Below the pieces are notes generated by a model that was not told the DNA's origin, did no database searches, and worked only from the letters and a program-made list of their open reading frames with translations. Below are positions 25,251 to 33,110 of a DNA stretch of 36,300 bases, in pieces. The translations under genes and the position numbers were made by a program. Source of the DNA: an uncultured Pelagibacteraceae bacterium (GTDB lineage: Bacteria; Pseudomonadota; Alphaproteobacteria; Pelagibacterales; AG-422-B15); NCBI GenBank assembly GCA_902584215.1, contig CACHYW010000010.1, positions 1 through 36,300 on the forward strand, written 5' to 3'. The first letter of the stretch is position 1. Each line of letters opens with the position of its first letter.

Positions 25251-27308
25251 ATGAGGCCTAAAATCTTATACAAGCTTTTTTCAAATATAATATCACTTAA
25301 AGGCATTGGACCAAAAAATGCTAAGGTTATAGAAAGGTTATGTGGCAAATATGTTATAGATCTCTTATTTCATAAGCCATCTACATACATTGATAGAAGA
25401 AACAGTCCAAAAATAGTTGATCTTGAAGAAGGTAAAATCGCAACAATCATAGTTACGATAGATAGTCATTCACCTTCATTCAATAAAAGGATGCCCTATC
25501 GCATTAATTGCACCGACGATACTGGAGCTATTTCAATCGTATATTTTAACTTGCGAGGCCCCTATCTAAAAAAAATATTTCCGGTAGGTAGGCAGAAAGT
25601 AATTAGTGGTAAATTTGAGAAATTTAATGAAAACTTTCAAATAACACATCCCCAACATGTAGTAGACTTAGAAAATTTAGATAGTGTCAAAAAAATTGAG
25701 TGTATTTATCCACTTACTGCTGGATTGACATCAAAAACTATACAAAAATCTATAAATTCGGCATTAATTAATCTTGATCCTCTTCCAGAATGGATACCTG
25801 ACGATAAAATTAAAATAAATAATTGGCCGAATTGGAATGAAGCCATTAAAAAAATACACAACCCTGTTAATACATCAGACTCGGTTAATTCTCTTTTTCT
25901 TGAAAGATTAGTTTTTGATGAGCTATTAGCTCAGCAACTAACGATACGTCTTATAAAAAACAAAATAAGCCATACCCAGGGCATAGCTATAAGAAGAAAT
26001 AATAAATTAATAAAAAAATTGGAAGAAAATCTTGATTTTAGTCTCACTAGCGATCAATTGAAAACTATAGAGGAAATATCAAACGATCAGTCAAAGCCAA
26101 ACAAAATGCTTAGACTGTTACAAGGAGATGTTGGGAGCGGAAAAACAATTGTTGCTTTGTTTGCTATGATGCAATGTTTAGAAAATAACAAAAGATCTAT
26201 ACTCATGGCGCCAACAGAGATACTTGCTGAGCAACATTTCAATACAATAGTAAAGATCGTTAACTCAATGGATCTAACATGTTCATTGATAACCTCGTCA
26301 ACAAAAGATAATCATAATTTTGACGCAGATATTTTGATTGGTACTCATGCTCTATTTCAAGAAAAGGTATCTTTTGTTAATATTGGCTTAGTTGTGATTG
26401 ATGAGCAGCACAAATTTGGTGTTCACCAAAGAATCTTACTTAATGAAAAAGCAGGCAACGAATGTGATGTATTGCTCATGACAGCAACTCCTATTCCAAG
26501 AACGTTAGAGCTTGCTGCTTATGGAGACACTGATATTTCTAAAATTATGGAAAAACCAAAAAATAGGAAAGAAATTAATACTAAGTCAATAAATATAAAT
26601 AAAGTCGAAGATCTAAAGAACAGTCTTAATAAAATAATTAATAAAGGTGAAAAAATCTATTGGGTTTGCCCTTTGGTCGATGAGTCTGAAAAACTTCAAT
26701 TACAATCTGTAAATGAAAGACTAAAAGATCTCAGAAATTATTATAGCGATTATTCAGTCGAAATTGTGCACGGACAAATGCAGCAAGAAGATAAGAATTC
26801 AGTTATGCAAAAATTCAAATCTGGAAAGGTAAATATATTAGTCGCTACTTCAGTAATAGAAGTCGGCATTGACGACCCTGATGCTACTGTAATTATAATT
26901 GAAAATGCAGAAAGATTTGGTCTTTCACAGCTTCATCAATTACGAGGGAGAGTTGGAAGAGGTGAGAAAACCTCAACCTGCATTTTATTGTTTAACGGTC
27001 CTCTTACTGAAAATGCTAAAAGAAGAATAAAAATTATGAAAGAAACGAACGATGGATTCAAAATTGCTGAGGAAGACCTGGATATAAGAGGTGCAGGAGA
27101 AATTCTTGGATCCAAGCAGAGTGGTGTGCCAAATTTTAAACTGTCAAACCTTGATAAACATAAACACCTCTTAGAAGAAGCGAGGGAAACAGCAATCAAG
27201 ACCATTAAGGATGATCCTGAATTAAAAACACCGCTTGGAAAAGCGCAAAGAGTACTGCTGCATTTGTTTAGAAATGATGTCGCAATTGATTATCTTAAAA
27301 CAGGATAA
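25251..27308 (+). CDS. recG: ATP-dependent DNA helicase RecG
   Basis: The 685-residue protein has full family length. It has an N-terminal wedge/OB domain (LKGIGPKNAKVIERL; DLLFHKPSTYIDR; GDTGxxxIxYFN-like strands), then helicase motifs LQGDVGSGKT (about 290-300), MAPTEILAEQH, IGTHALFQ, DEQHKFGV, TATPIPRTLEL. It closes with SVIEVGIDDPDATVI and QLHQLRGRVGRG. RecG remodels stalled replication forks and Holliday junctions. Unlike the neighbouring mfd, it shows no domain loss. Its stop directly abuts the convergent DUF502 gene. Confidence 0.96.
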   Translation: MRPKILYKLFSNIISLKGIGPKNAKVIERLCGKYVIDLLFHKPSTYIDRRNSPKIVDLEEGKIATIIVTIDSHSPSFNKRMPYRINCTDDTGAISIVYFNLRGPYLKKIFPVGRQKVISGKFEKFNENFQITHPQHVVDLENLDSVKKIECIYPLTAGLTSKTIQKSINSALINLDPLPEWIPDDKIKINNWPNWNEAIKKIHNPVNTSDSVNSLFLERLVFDELLAQQLTIRLIKNKISHTQGIAIRRNNKLIKKLEENLDFSLTSDQLKTIEEISNDQSKPNKMLRLLQGDVGSGKTIVALFAMMQCLENNKRSILMAPTEILAEQHFNTIVKIVNSMDLTCSLITSSTKDNHNFDADILIGTHALFQEKVSFVNIGLVVIDEQHKFGVHQRILLNEKAGNECDVLLMTATPIPRTLELAAYGDTDISKIMEKPKNRKEINTKSININKVEDLKNSLNKIINKGEKIYWVCPLVDESEKLQLQSVNERLKDLRNYYSDYSVEIVHGQMQQEDKNSVMQKFKSGKVNILVATSVIEVGIDDPDATVIIIENAERFGLSQLHQLRGRVGRGEKTSTCILLFNGPLTENAKRRIKIMKETNDGFKIAEEDLDIRGAGEILGSKQSGVPNFKLSNLDKHKHLLEEARETAIKTIKDDPELKTPLGKAQRVLLHLFRNDVAIDYLKTG

Positions 27309-27947
27309 TTATTTTGTTGGAGGGACAACCATACCTGCAGAAACAACTAATTTTATGGCATCCTCAACAGACATATCAAGTTCTACAGCATCTTCCTTGG
27401 GTATAAAGAGTAAAAAACCTGATGTTGGATTTGGTGTTGTCGGAACGAAAACATTGACCATATCGATCTTTTTACGATCTTTTATTTCACCCTTAGTTTC
27501 ACCAGTCATGAAGCCTATCGCATAGATGTCTTTCCTTGGATACTCGATTAAAACAACTTTTTGATAAGCTGCATCTGCATTAGAAAATGTTTCAGTGATT
27601 TGCTTTATCGCTTTGTAAACATTTCCTGCAAATGGTATTCTGGTAATAAGGTTATCAAAGTAACCAAGTATTGCTTTTCCAAATAAGGTCGAAAAAATCA
27701 GTCCAATTAAAATAAAAGATAAAAAAGCAATAATTAGTTCTAATCCAGGTATTTCGTACCCAATTATTTCTGGAAGTAGCCCATTGGGATTAAATCTTTG
27801 AGGTACTAATCCTGCAATAAATTCAACTATAAATATAGTTATGTATATTGTAGCCCCAATTGGCGCTGAGATTAATAATCCGGTAAAGAAATACCTTTTT
27901 ATAAAATTTACGAAGCTATTTCCTTTTTTCTTATCTAATTCTGACAT
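27309..27947 (-). CDS. DUF502 family membrane protein
   Basis: The protein has two membrane helices (FFTGLLISAPIGATIYITIFIVEFI and LELIIAFLSFILIGLIFSTLFG). Between and after them come the DUF502 marks: a PG-containing loop, RIPFAGNVYKAIKQITETF, and a soluble C-terminal region with VFVPTTPNPTSGFLLFIP. I place the start at the ATG of MSELDKK (27947); the ORF track extends ten codons upstream to a GTG. Function is unknown. In Alphaproteobacteria it is commonly found next to recG, as here. Confidence 0.9.
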   Translation of the reverse strand: MSELDKKKGNSFVNFIKRYFFTGLLISAPIGATIYITIFIVEFIAGLVPQRFNPNGLLPEIIGYEIPGLELIIAFLSFILIGLIFSTLFGKAILGYFDNLITRIPFAGNVYKAIKQITETFSNADAAYQKVVLIEYPRKDIYAIGFMTGETKGEIKDRKKIDMVNVFVPTTPNPTSGFLLFIPKEDAVELDMSVEDAIKLVVSAGMVVPPTK

Positions 27948-28002
27948 AAGCTTATTCTTGGAATAATAGAATATCACAGTTTTTTAATTAGGGTAATTAA
28001 TA

Positions 28003-29505
28003 ATGGCTATATTTGCAGAGTATACGAATTATGACGGCGTTGGATTAAGTGAGTTAATAAAGAAAAAAGAGATTTCTCCTATCGATCCCTTAGACTCAGC
28101 AATTGACCTCATTGAAAGATTAAATCCAAAGCTCAATGCTGTTCACAGGACCATGTATCACTATGCATTTGAATCTATAAATAGGAATAGTAATCTCAAA
28201 GGACAATTTGCAGGTGTTCCAATGCTATTAAAAGATATGGACAGTTCACTTGCTAATTACAACATGATGCAAGGAAGCAAATACCTAAAAAATACCAAAA
28301 TGAACTATGATAATGAATTAACCAGACAGTTTCGAAACTCTGGGGCATTAATATGCGGCAAATCAGCAACGCCGGAATACGGATTAATGATTACGACAGA
28401 ACCGCTTGAATTTGGACCTACAAGAAATCCATGGGATTTAGATATAACTCCAGGAGGATCATCAGGTGGTGCAGCATCAGGTGTGGCAGCTAGACTTGTT
28501 CCATTTGCTCATGCCAGTGATGGCGGTGGATCAATTAGAATCCCAGCCGCATCTTGTGGTTTAATAGGATTAAAACCAAATAGAGCAAGAACTTCTTTTG
28601 GACCTTCACATGGTGATAAGTGGGGAGGCCTAACACACTCAGGCATTGTGTCCAGAAGTGTGCGCGATACAGCATACATGTATGATGAAATATTTAAAAA
28701 TAGCATTGGTGATCCCTACTGCGTTCATTATGAAAAAGGCAGCTTGGTAGAGGCGTTAAATGATAGAAGAAAACTTAAAATTGGCTTTAATTTAAAAAGT
28801 CCTCTTGGAGTAAACCCATCAAATGATGCAATAAAAGCCGTAAAGTTTAATGCAAAACTCTGTGAAGATTTGGGACACAATGTTGAAGAAATGAATTTTA
28901 ATTACGATGGTCTTACAGCTGCGCGCGCATTTACAATTGTAATTACATCTCATGTAAGTCAAATGTTTAATGAATTAAGGGATGTGGTCGGTCGTAAATT
29001 TAAATCATCTGAGATAGAGACAACAACTAGATTGTATAATTATTTAGGCAATACTTTTCGAGCTAGTGACTACACTTGGGCACGGTATACCATGCAATCA
29101 ATTGCACGCTCTGTGATGCAATCAACCGATAAATATGATGTAGTATTAACTCCTATTATTTCAGAATTTCCTCCCAAAATTGGAAAAATAAGACCTGATA
29201 AAAAAGCAGAAATTCGTGCTAAAATCATTATGGATTTAAAGCTGGGATTTATATTCAAAATAAAACCATTACGTGATGCGATTTTAAATAGTTTAGCGCC
29301 AGACAGTCTTTGGTATGCGCCAGATGCGATGTTACAGAATATAACTGGCCAACCTTCTATCTCAATTCCTACTTACTGGTCAGATAATAATATTCCATTA
29401 GGTGTTCAATTTGCATCAAGATATGCTGATGAATATACCCTTATATCATTGGCAGCTCAACTTGAAGAGGCAGCGCCATGGATACAGAGAAAACCAAATC
29501 TATAA
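28003..29505 (+). CDS. Amidase signature family hydrolase
   Basis: The 500-residue enzyme has the complete Ser-cisSer-Lys triad of the amidase signature: Lys77 (PMLLKDMD), Ser153 (PGGSSGGAASG) and Ser177 (DGGGSIRIPA). The 24-residue spacing between the two serines equals that of FAAH. The C-terminal region ends NITGQPSISIPTYWSDNNIPLGVQF, also family-typical. Substrate could be an amide such as a fatty amide, nylon-oligomer-like or 6-aminohexanoate-type compound. It is not part of GatCAB, since no gatB or gatC neighbour exists. It overlaps the convergent membrane-protein gene by 6 nt. Confidence 0.92.
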   Translation: MAIFAEYTNYDGVGLSELIKKKEISPIDPLDSAIDLIERLNPKLNAVHRTMYHYAFESINRNSNLKGQFAGVPMLLKDMDSSLANYNMMQGSKYLKNTKMNYDNELTRQFRNSGALICGKSATPEYGLMITTEPLEFGPTRNPWDLDITPGGSSGGAASGVAARLVPFAHASDGGGSIRIPAASCGLIGLKPNRARTSFGPSHGDKWGGLTHSGIVSRSVRDTAYMYDEIFKNSIGDPYCVHYEKGSLVEALNDRRKLKIGFNLKSPLGVNPSNDAIKAVKFNAKLCEDLGHNVEEMNFNYDGLTAARAFTIVITSHVSQMFNELRDVVGRKFKSSEIETTTRLYNYLGNTFRASDYTWARYTMQSIARSVMQSTDKYDVVLTPIISEFPPKIGKIRPDKKAEIRAKIIMDLKLGFIFKIKPLRDAILNSLAPDSLWYAPDAMLQNITGQPSISIPTYWSDNNIPLGVQFASRYADEYTLISLAAQLEEAAPWIQRKPNL

Positions 29506-30177
29506 ATTTTTTCTTTTGATCTGATCATTAAAACAAAATGTTAACGAAAAGATGCTAATAACATGTATGCTCGCAATAGCTTTTTGCATCAATACATTTT
29601 GAACTAAAAGCTCTTCACTGAGACGTGGGCTACCAGCATTTAATTGGTAAATCACATATATTGCTGTGGAAATAAGAAAAATAATATTAATTATAGTATA
29701 TTTATTATCAGCATCACTTAAGAAAAAGGCAATAACAAAGAAAGCGGATGCTGGGATAAGCCATCTAAATGCATTAATAGCAAAAAAAGCGTGTGCCTCC
29801 CTATAAAGATCGTGTGGTGTGAGTGCTACACCAGCAAAAAAAACCATTCCTATAAAAAATAATACAGCCGCTATGTATGCACATATATATGATGTTTTAT
29901 TTTCTCTAAACAAAGATGGAATAAAAAAACTTGAGATACCCACTAACAAGAAACAAAAAAGAGCTGTGTTAAAGAAAAAGGAAGAGATATTATTAATATC
30001 TCCCGCAAAAGTAATATAACCACCTAATTCACTTAAAAAATTGTGACTGAATGAGTACCCTACTTGATTTGGATCATGAATATTGCCTCCAGGAAAAAAG
30101 AAAGAAGCAATTATCACGGAGGTGACAAAAAAAATTGATACAAAGCGAATAATGTAAACTGTCCAAAATTTAGTCAT
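29500..30177 (-). CDS. Multi-pass membrane protein, third of three tandem paralogues (DUF998-like)
   Basis: The 225-residue protein has six or seven hydrophobic segments. It shares with its two upstream neighbours the pattern FFPGG, YSFSHNFLSELG, NxxSxFFFN, P-x-LF, and FAGVALTPHDLY. This loosely recalls DUF998-type membrane proteins, but I would not insist on the family name. The start ATG follows the previous gene's TAA directly (TAAATG), so it is translated by reinitiation in one operon. It begins MTKFWTVYIIRF, matching MTKFWCVDILRI of the preceding paralogue. Function unknown. Confidence 0.75.
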   Translation of the reverse strand: MTKFWTVYIIRFVSIFFVTSVIIASFFFPGGNIHDPNQVGYSFSHNFLSELGGYITFAGDINNISSFFFNTALFCFLLVGISSFFIPSLFRENKTSYICAYIAAVLFFIGMVFFAGVALTPHDLYREAHAFFAINAFRWLIPASAFFVIAFFLSDADNKYTIINIIFLISTAIYVIYQLNAGSPRLSEELLVQNVLMQKAIASIHVISIFSLTFCFNDQIKRKNL

Positions 30178-30885
30178 TTATTGACCTTCCTTAATGAGTT
30201 TATTGAGTCCAAAAGTGAATATAAATACTGTTACTAGCATTAGACTTATCATGACTTTCTGAAGTACTACATTAAATATTAAAAAATCCATTGTATAGAC
30301 TTGGAGAAAACGTTCTCGATCATTTAATGCGTCTATAGGTTGAAAATCTCCTAGATAGTAGGAATAAATACCTACTGCAATAAACAATAAAATGCCGGTT
30401 GATGCATAAAAATTAGATAGAGGACTGAATATGAACGCAAAAACATAAAATAAGATTGCTAGAGTATAAAGATTAAATGCAGCTGTAGTTGTAAATATGT
30501 GTGCATCAAAATAAATATCACCAGGAGTTAAAGCAACTCCAACAAAAAAAATACATGCAGGAAACATGAACAACGTCCCTAAACAAGCAAAAATAAACGA
30601 GACTTTACTCTCACTAAATAGCTTTGGAATAAATAGAAATGATATACCTTGCAGTAAGGTCATGTACATAGCGGTGTTCCAGAAAAAAGATGAAAAGAAA
30701 TTAAGATCTCCAGACATTGTTTTATGAAAACCAAGTTCACTTAAGAAGTTTTTATGAAGAGAATAGCCAACTTGATTAAGCTCTATATGATTTCCCCCAG
30801 GATAAAAAAATATTGCAATAATAACAGCAAGTACAAAATAAATAGAAGCTATCCGAAGTATATCCACACACCAAAATTTAGTCAT
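30178..30885 (-). CDS. Multi-pass membrane protein, second of three tandem paralogues (DUF998-like)
   Basis: I start it at MTKFWCVDILRI (30885), seven codons inside the tracked ORF, because the next paralogue starts with the same MTKFW motif and because this leaves a short 8-nt overlap with the preceding stop (ATGACTAA). It has about 235 residues and seven hydrophobic segments, with FFYPGG, YSLHKNFLSELG, NxFSSFFWN and FVGVALTPGDIYFDAH. Function is unknown. The copies have diverged strongly outside the shared loops, so the duplication is not recent. Confidence 0.75.
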   Translation of the reverse strand: MTKFWCVDILRIASIYFVLAVIIAIFFYPGGNHIELNQVGYSLHKNFLSELGFHKTMSGDLNFFSSFFWNTAMYMTLLQGISFLFIPKLFSESKVSFIFACLGTLFMFPACIFFVGVALTPGDIYFDAHIFTTTAAFNLYTLAILFYVFAFIFSPLSNFYASTGILLFIAVGIYSYYLGDFQPIDALNDRERFLQVYTMDFLIFNVVLQKVMISLMLVTVFIFTFGLNKLIKEGQ

Positions 30886-31588
30886 TAATAAGACGTCTAT
30901 ACCCAAATGTGAAAATTAAGATGCTAACCATTGAAATAAGTGTGATAATTTTTTGCCAAACCACAGAAATGATAAAACGATTGTAATCAATAAAATCACC
31001 AACATTTTCTAACTCAAATGGATTAAAATCAGGTGGAGGTTCACTTGTTTCAAAGATTGTGTATAAAGCAACATTTATAAAATAAATAAAAGCAACAATA
31101 GTATATTTATTGCTGATCCTACTAAGCAAAAAAGCAATAGTCATGAATAGAACACCTATTGTTTGTGCATTAAATGCAAGAATAACAAACCAAACATGCT
31201 CTTCGAAGTAAATGTCAGCAGGTGTCAATCCTACCCCAATAAAAGATAGTCCTGCTATAACAAATAATACTGCTGCAATGATTGAGAGAATATAACTTTT
31301 TTTGTTATCCTTAAATAATTTTGGGACAAAAATATGTGTTACTGCACAAAGCCCTAATACCAATAAAGAACTGTTAAATAAAAAGCTTGAAAGATAGTTT
31401 TGTGTCCCATCTTTCGTAAATGTGATTCCCAAGTCACTAAAAAAATTTTCAGAAAATGAGTATAATTCCAGTTGAGGATTAAACAAAGTCCCCCCAGGAA
31501 ACAATGCCATTGCTATCGCATTTGTAATAATAAAATAGATTACCATGAATCTTAGGGCAAAGACTGGAATATAGCCAAAATTTAACAT
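30878..31588 (-). CDS. Multi-pass membrane protein, first of three tandem paralogues (DUF998-like)
   Basis: The 236-residue protein carries the same motif set as the next two genes: LFPGG, YSFSENFFSDLG, NYLSSFLFN, PKLF and FIGVGLTPADIYFEEH. It has seven likely membrane segments. The shared loops (PGG, NF-S-D/E-LG, LTPxDxY followed by His) contain polar residues likely to matter for function, such as the Asp and His of the TPxDxYxxxH stretch. It is the first large gene of the trio operon. No enzyme family is recognised with confidence. Confidence 0.75.
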   Translation of the reverse strand: MLNFGYIPVFALRFMVIYFIITNAIAMALFPGGTLFNPQLELYSFSENFFSDLGITFTKDGTQNYLSSFLFNSSLLVLGLCAVTHIFVPKLFKDNKKSYILSIIAAVLFVIAGLSFIGVGLTPADIYFEEHVWFVILAFNAQTIGVLFMTIAFLLSRISNKYTIVAFIYFINVALYTIFETSEPPPDFNPFELENVGDFIDYNRFIISVVWQKIITLISMVSILIFTFGYRRLIND

Positions 31589-31594
31589 TGAAAC

Positions 31595-31675
31595 TTAACT
31601 ACTGAAACTTGATATGAAAATAAAGGCCACAAAAGCAGCGACCATTATGTACATTATTTTATTGTCTAGATTCAT
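31595..31675 (-). CDS. Possible 26-residue single-helix membrane peptide
   Basis: Starting at an ATG at 31675, the minus strand encodes a short N-terminal stretch (MNLDNK) followed by one hydrophobic helix (IMYIMVAAFVAFIFISS) and a stop, 6 nt before the start of the first tandem membrane protein. The tracked ORF extends further upstream, but that part is antisense to the Mpo1-like gene and looks spurious. No Shine-Dalgarno is evident. It could be a small membrane protein leading the operon, or chance. Confidence 0.3.
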   Translation of the reverse strand: MNLDNKIMYIMVAAFVAFIFISSFSS

Positions 31676-31698
31676 GAACGAAATATAATGTTTATTAC

Positions 31699-32040
31699 AT
31701 GGAAAATCCAGCCAGATATACAAATTATAAAGATTTTTTTCCCTACTATTTACGTGAGCATAGTAAGAAAAACACGCGCATTCTTCATTATATTGGAACA
31801 GGATTAGCACAAATAATACTTTGGAGTGCAATTATTACCCAAAGTTGGCTGTATATTCCTCTCGCACTAGTGTGCGGGTATACGTTTGCATGGATAGGAC
31901 ATTTCTTTATTGAACATAATAAACCTGCGACATTTAAATATCCATGGTGGTCTCAAATTGGTGACCATCATATGACATGGCTTATGTTAACGGGTAGATT
32001 AAAAAAGAGGCTTAATGAAGCAGGAGTCTCCGGAAGTTAG
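31699..32040 (+). CDS. Mpo1-like / DUF962 family membrane protein
   Basis: The 113-residue protein has the two His-bearing motifs of the family: YYLREHSKKNTRILHYIGTG (residues about 16-35) and GYTFAWIGHFFIEHNKPATF, then PWWSQIGDHHMTWLMLTGRL. In yeast, Mpo1 is an Fe(II)-dependent dioxygenase that alpha-oxidises 2-hydroxy fatty acids, and these His residues are its likely metal ligands. Bacterial members are mostly uncharacterised. It is convergent with a MAPEG gene, overlapping by 4 nt. Confidence 0.85.
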   Translation: MENPARYTNYKDFFPYYLREHSKKNTRILHYIGTGLAQIILWSAIITQSWLYIPLALVCGYTFAWIGHFFIEHNKPATFKYPWWSQIGDHHMTWLMLTGRLKKRLNEAGVSGS

Positions 32041-32450
32041 ATACTTATAACCGTCCCTAAAAAGAAAATAAATAAAATTATTTGAGAGAATAGCCACAAG
32101 CTTCCTCTAACTGACGTATTTATTAAATATATATGCCATATAGAATGGATAACTCTTAATAAAAAGTATAGCCATGCACAAATTATTAAAAAAGTGTTCG
32201 ATAGATCAAGAATGATTATAAGACCAACTAAAAAATAAAAAATAATAGTGAATTCAAACAAATTACTAATATTATTTTTTAACAATCTAAGTTTTATTGG
32301 AGCATCCTCATAGGGCTCCCTCGGAATACCACTCTCTTCCCACTCTTTAGATTTCCTTGTTAAATCAACAGAGGCAATGGTATGCAATAAGCCCACCGCA
32401 AATGTTAATACAATTAATCCAAAGGTTGGGAAAAGAATGTTTTCAAACAT
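32037..32450 (-). CDS. MAPEG family membrane protein, second of a tandem pair
   Basis: With a start at MFENILFP (32450, overlapping the previous stop as TGATG) the protein has about 137 residues and four helices. The MAPEG signature region reads NNISNLFEFTIIFYFLVG, with the conserved Asn, Glu and Phe. MAPEG proteins include microsomal glutathione transferases and eicosanoid enzymes; bacterial members may detoxify hydrophobic compounds with glutathione. The ORF track adds six upstream codons that would overlap the previous gene more deeply, which is less likely. Confidence 0.8.
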   Translation of the reverse strand: MFENILFPTFGLIVLTFAVGLLHTIASVDLTRKSKEWEESGIPREPYEDAPIKLRLLKNNISNLFEFTIIFYFLVGLIIILDLSNTFLIICAWLYFLLRVIHSIWHIYLINTSVRGSLWLFSQIILFIFFLGTVISI

Positions 32451-32887
32451 CACATCATGACAGAGCAAGCTCTATAAGCCATCCAACCAAGAATGATGGT
32501 TGATGGTAGCCAAAATAGAGTCCGCACAGGAATTGCAATTACAGGAATCACTTTATTATAAAAAATGTGCGTAATCGTATGCGCAACTCTTAACCAAAAA
32601 AACCACGTGGCCAACAACACAAAATAGCCATCAACATTACCTGTTACATAGATCATGATGCACACGACATAGAAAAAGATCGGAAATTCAAATAAATTGG
32701 TCAGATTTCTCTGACTGTTTTGAATAGTTTCACCACCATTATCAAATGTGGGAATTTTAAAGTCTTCTTCTTTACTTTTTTTATCGATAATAATGGATTT
32801 AAGCCTCAGAGTAGTCCCAAAGGCAAATACCGCTAAAGAGAGCCATAACATATTGATGACAGGCTCAAAAATTAATTCAGGCGACAT
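32450..32887 (-). CDS. MAPEG family membrane protein, first of a tandem pair
   Basis: The 145-residue four-helix protein has the MAPEG core SQRNLTNLFEFPIFFYVVC and the third-helix LLATWFFWLRVAHTITHI segment. A good Shine-Dalgarno, AAGGAG, lies about 6 nt before the ATG. It is translationally coupled to the second MAPEG gene by a TGATG overlap, so a heteromeric complex is possible (MAPEG proteins are trimers). The substrate is unknown. Its upstream region is shared with the divergent orphan transcription unit at about 32.93 kb. Confidence 0.85.
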   Translation of the reverse strand: MSPELIFEPVINMLWLSLAVFAFGTTLRLKSIIIDKKSKEEDFKIPTFDNGGETIQNSQRNLTNLFEFPIFFYVVCIMIYVTGNVDGYFVLLATWFFWLRVAHTITHIFYNKVIPVIAIPVRTLFWLPSTIILGWMAYRACSVMM

Positions 32888-32901
32888 AACAAACTCCTTG
32901 A

Positions 32902-32931
32902 TTGAAATAAGAATCCAGTAAATTATATATA
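32902..32931 (+). promoter_or_regulatory. Candidate sigma-70 promoter for the orphan unit
   Basis: TTGAAA (32902-32907) is followed after 16-18 nt by TATATA (within 32924-32931), giving a plausible -35/-10 pair. It would start transcription near 32937, about 35 nt before the extended Shine-Dalgarno unit. The -10 region is an AT dinucleotide run, so its register is ambiguous. Confidence 0.4.
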
Positions 32932-32957
32932 TATCTATATTTTAAACCATATTTAAT

Positions 32958-32972
32958 GAAAGGAGGTGGTCT
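32958..32972 (+). promoter_or_regulatory. Extended, near-perfect Shine-Dalgarno sequence
   Basis: GAAAGGAGGTGGTCT matches the complement of the 16S rRNA 3' end (AGAAAGGAGGTGATCC in most bacteria) over about 13 of 15 positions, far longer than any other RBS in the window. The core GGAGG lies 6 nt from the ATG at 32973, ideal spacing. It may drive the 32-codon ORF that follows, or be part of a regulatory RNA. ACCTCC at 33040-33045 could pair with GGAGGT at 32962-32967. Confidence 0.7.
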
Positions 32973-33071
32973 ATGTCTATCAGTAGTATAGAGGAGCTTT
33001 GCTCGAGTAGTGAGATTCCATGTGATTGTAGATATGGAAACCTCCACTTTTTGAGTGGAGCTCCGTTTTAA
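32973..33071 (+). CDS. Candidate 32-residue small protein, or structured RNA
   Basis: The ORF reads MSISSIEELC...CDCRYGNLHF...APF, with three cysteines, and I do not recognise it. In favour of translation is the almost ideal extended Shine-Dalgarno 6 nt upstream. Against it, codon use is unlike neighbours: all three Glu are GAG, and TCG, CTC, CAC and CCG appear in an AT-rich genome. The span also folds into consecutive hairpins at 32976-32992, 32994-33004, 33016-33039 and 33042-33060. It may therefore be a small RNA. A terminator follows and no related gene is downstream, so a simple attenuation leader is unlikely. Confidence 0.45.
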   Translation: MSISSIEELCSSSEIPCDCRYGNLHFLSGAPF

Positions 33072-33077
33072 CTACAG

Positions 33078-33110
33078 TAAGCCCCCATTAACTTGGGGGC
33101 TTATTTTTAT
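33078..33110 (+). terminator. Strong Rho-independent terminator
   Basis: TAAGCCCCCA (33078-33087) pairs perfectly with TGGGGGCTTA (33094-33103) around a TTAACT loop and is followed by TTTTT. This 10-bp GC-centred stem is the best intrinsic terminator in the window. It ends the orphan unit. The U tract overlaps the last codons of the convergent YciA-like gene. Confidence 0.92.

Noticed and set aside
31676-31831. Upstream part of the 78-aa minus-strand ORF (31595-31831)
   Set aside because: It is antisense to the well-supported Mpo1-like gene, is Cys/Tyr-rich without pattern, and only the last 26 codons could be a real small peptide.
32921-32942. AT dinucleotide run as a repeat element
   Set aside because: It is a short low-complexity stretch in AT-rich intergenic DNA and more likely part of the promoter; no direct-repeat array or CRISPR-like spacing was found in the window.
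32973-33071. Leader peptide with transcription attenuation
   Set aside because: The terminator is followed by no co-directional gene; the next genes converge on it, so there is no operon to attenuate.
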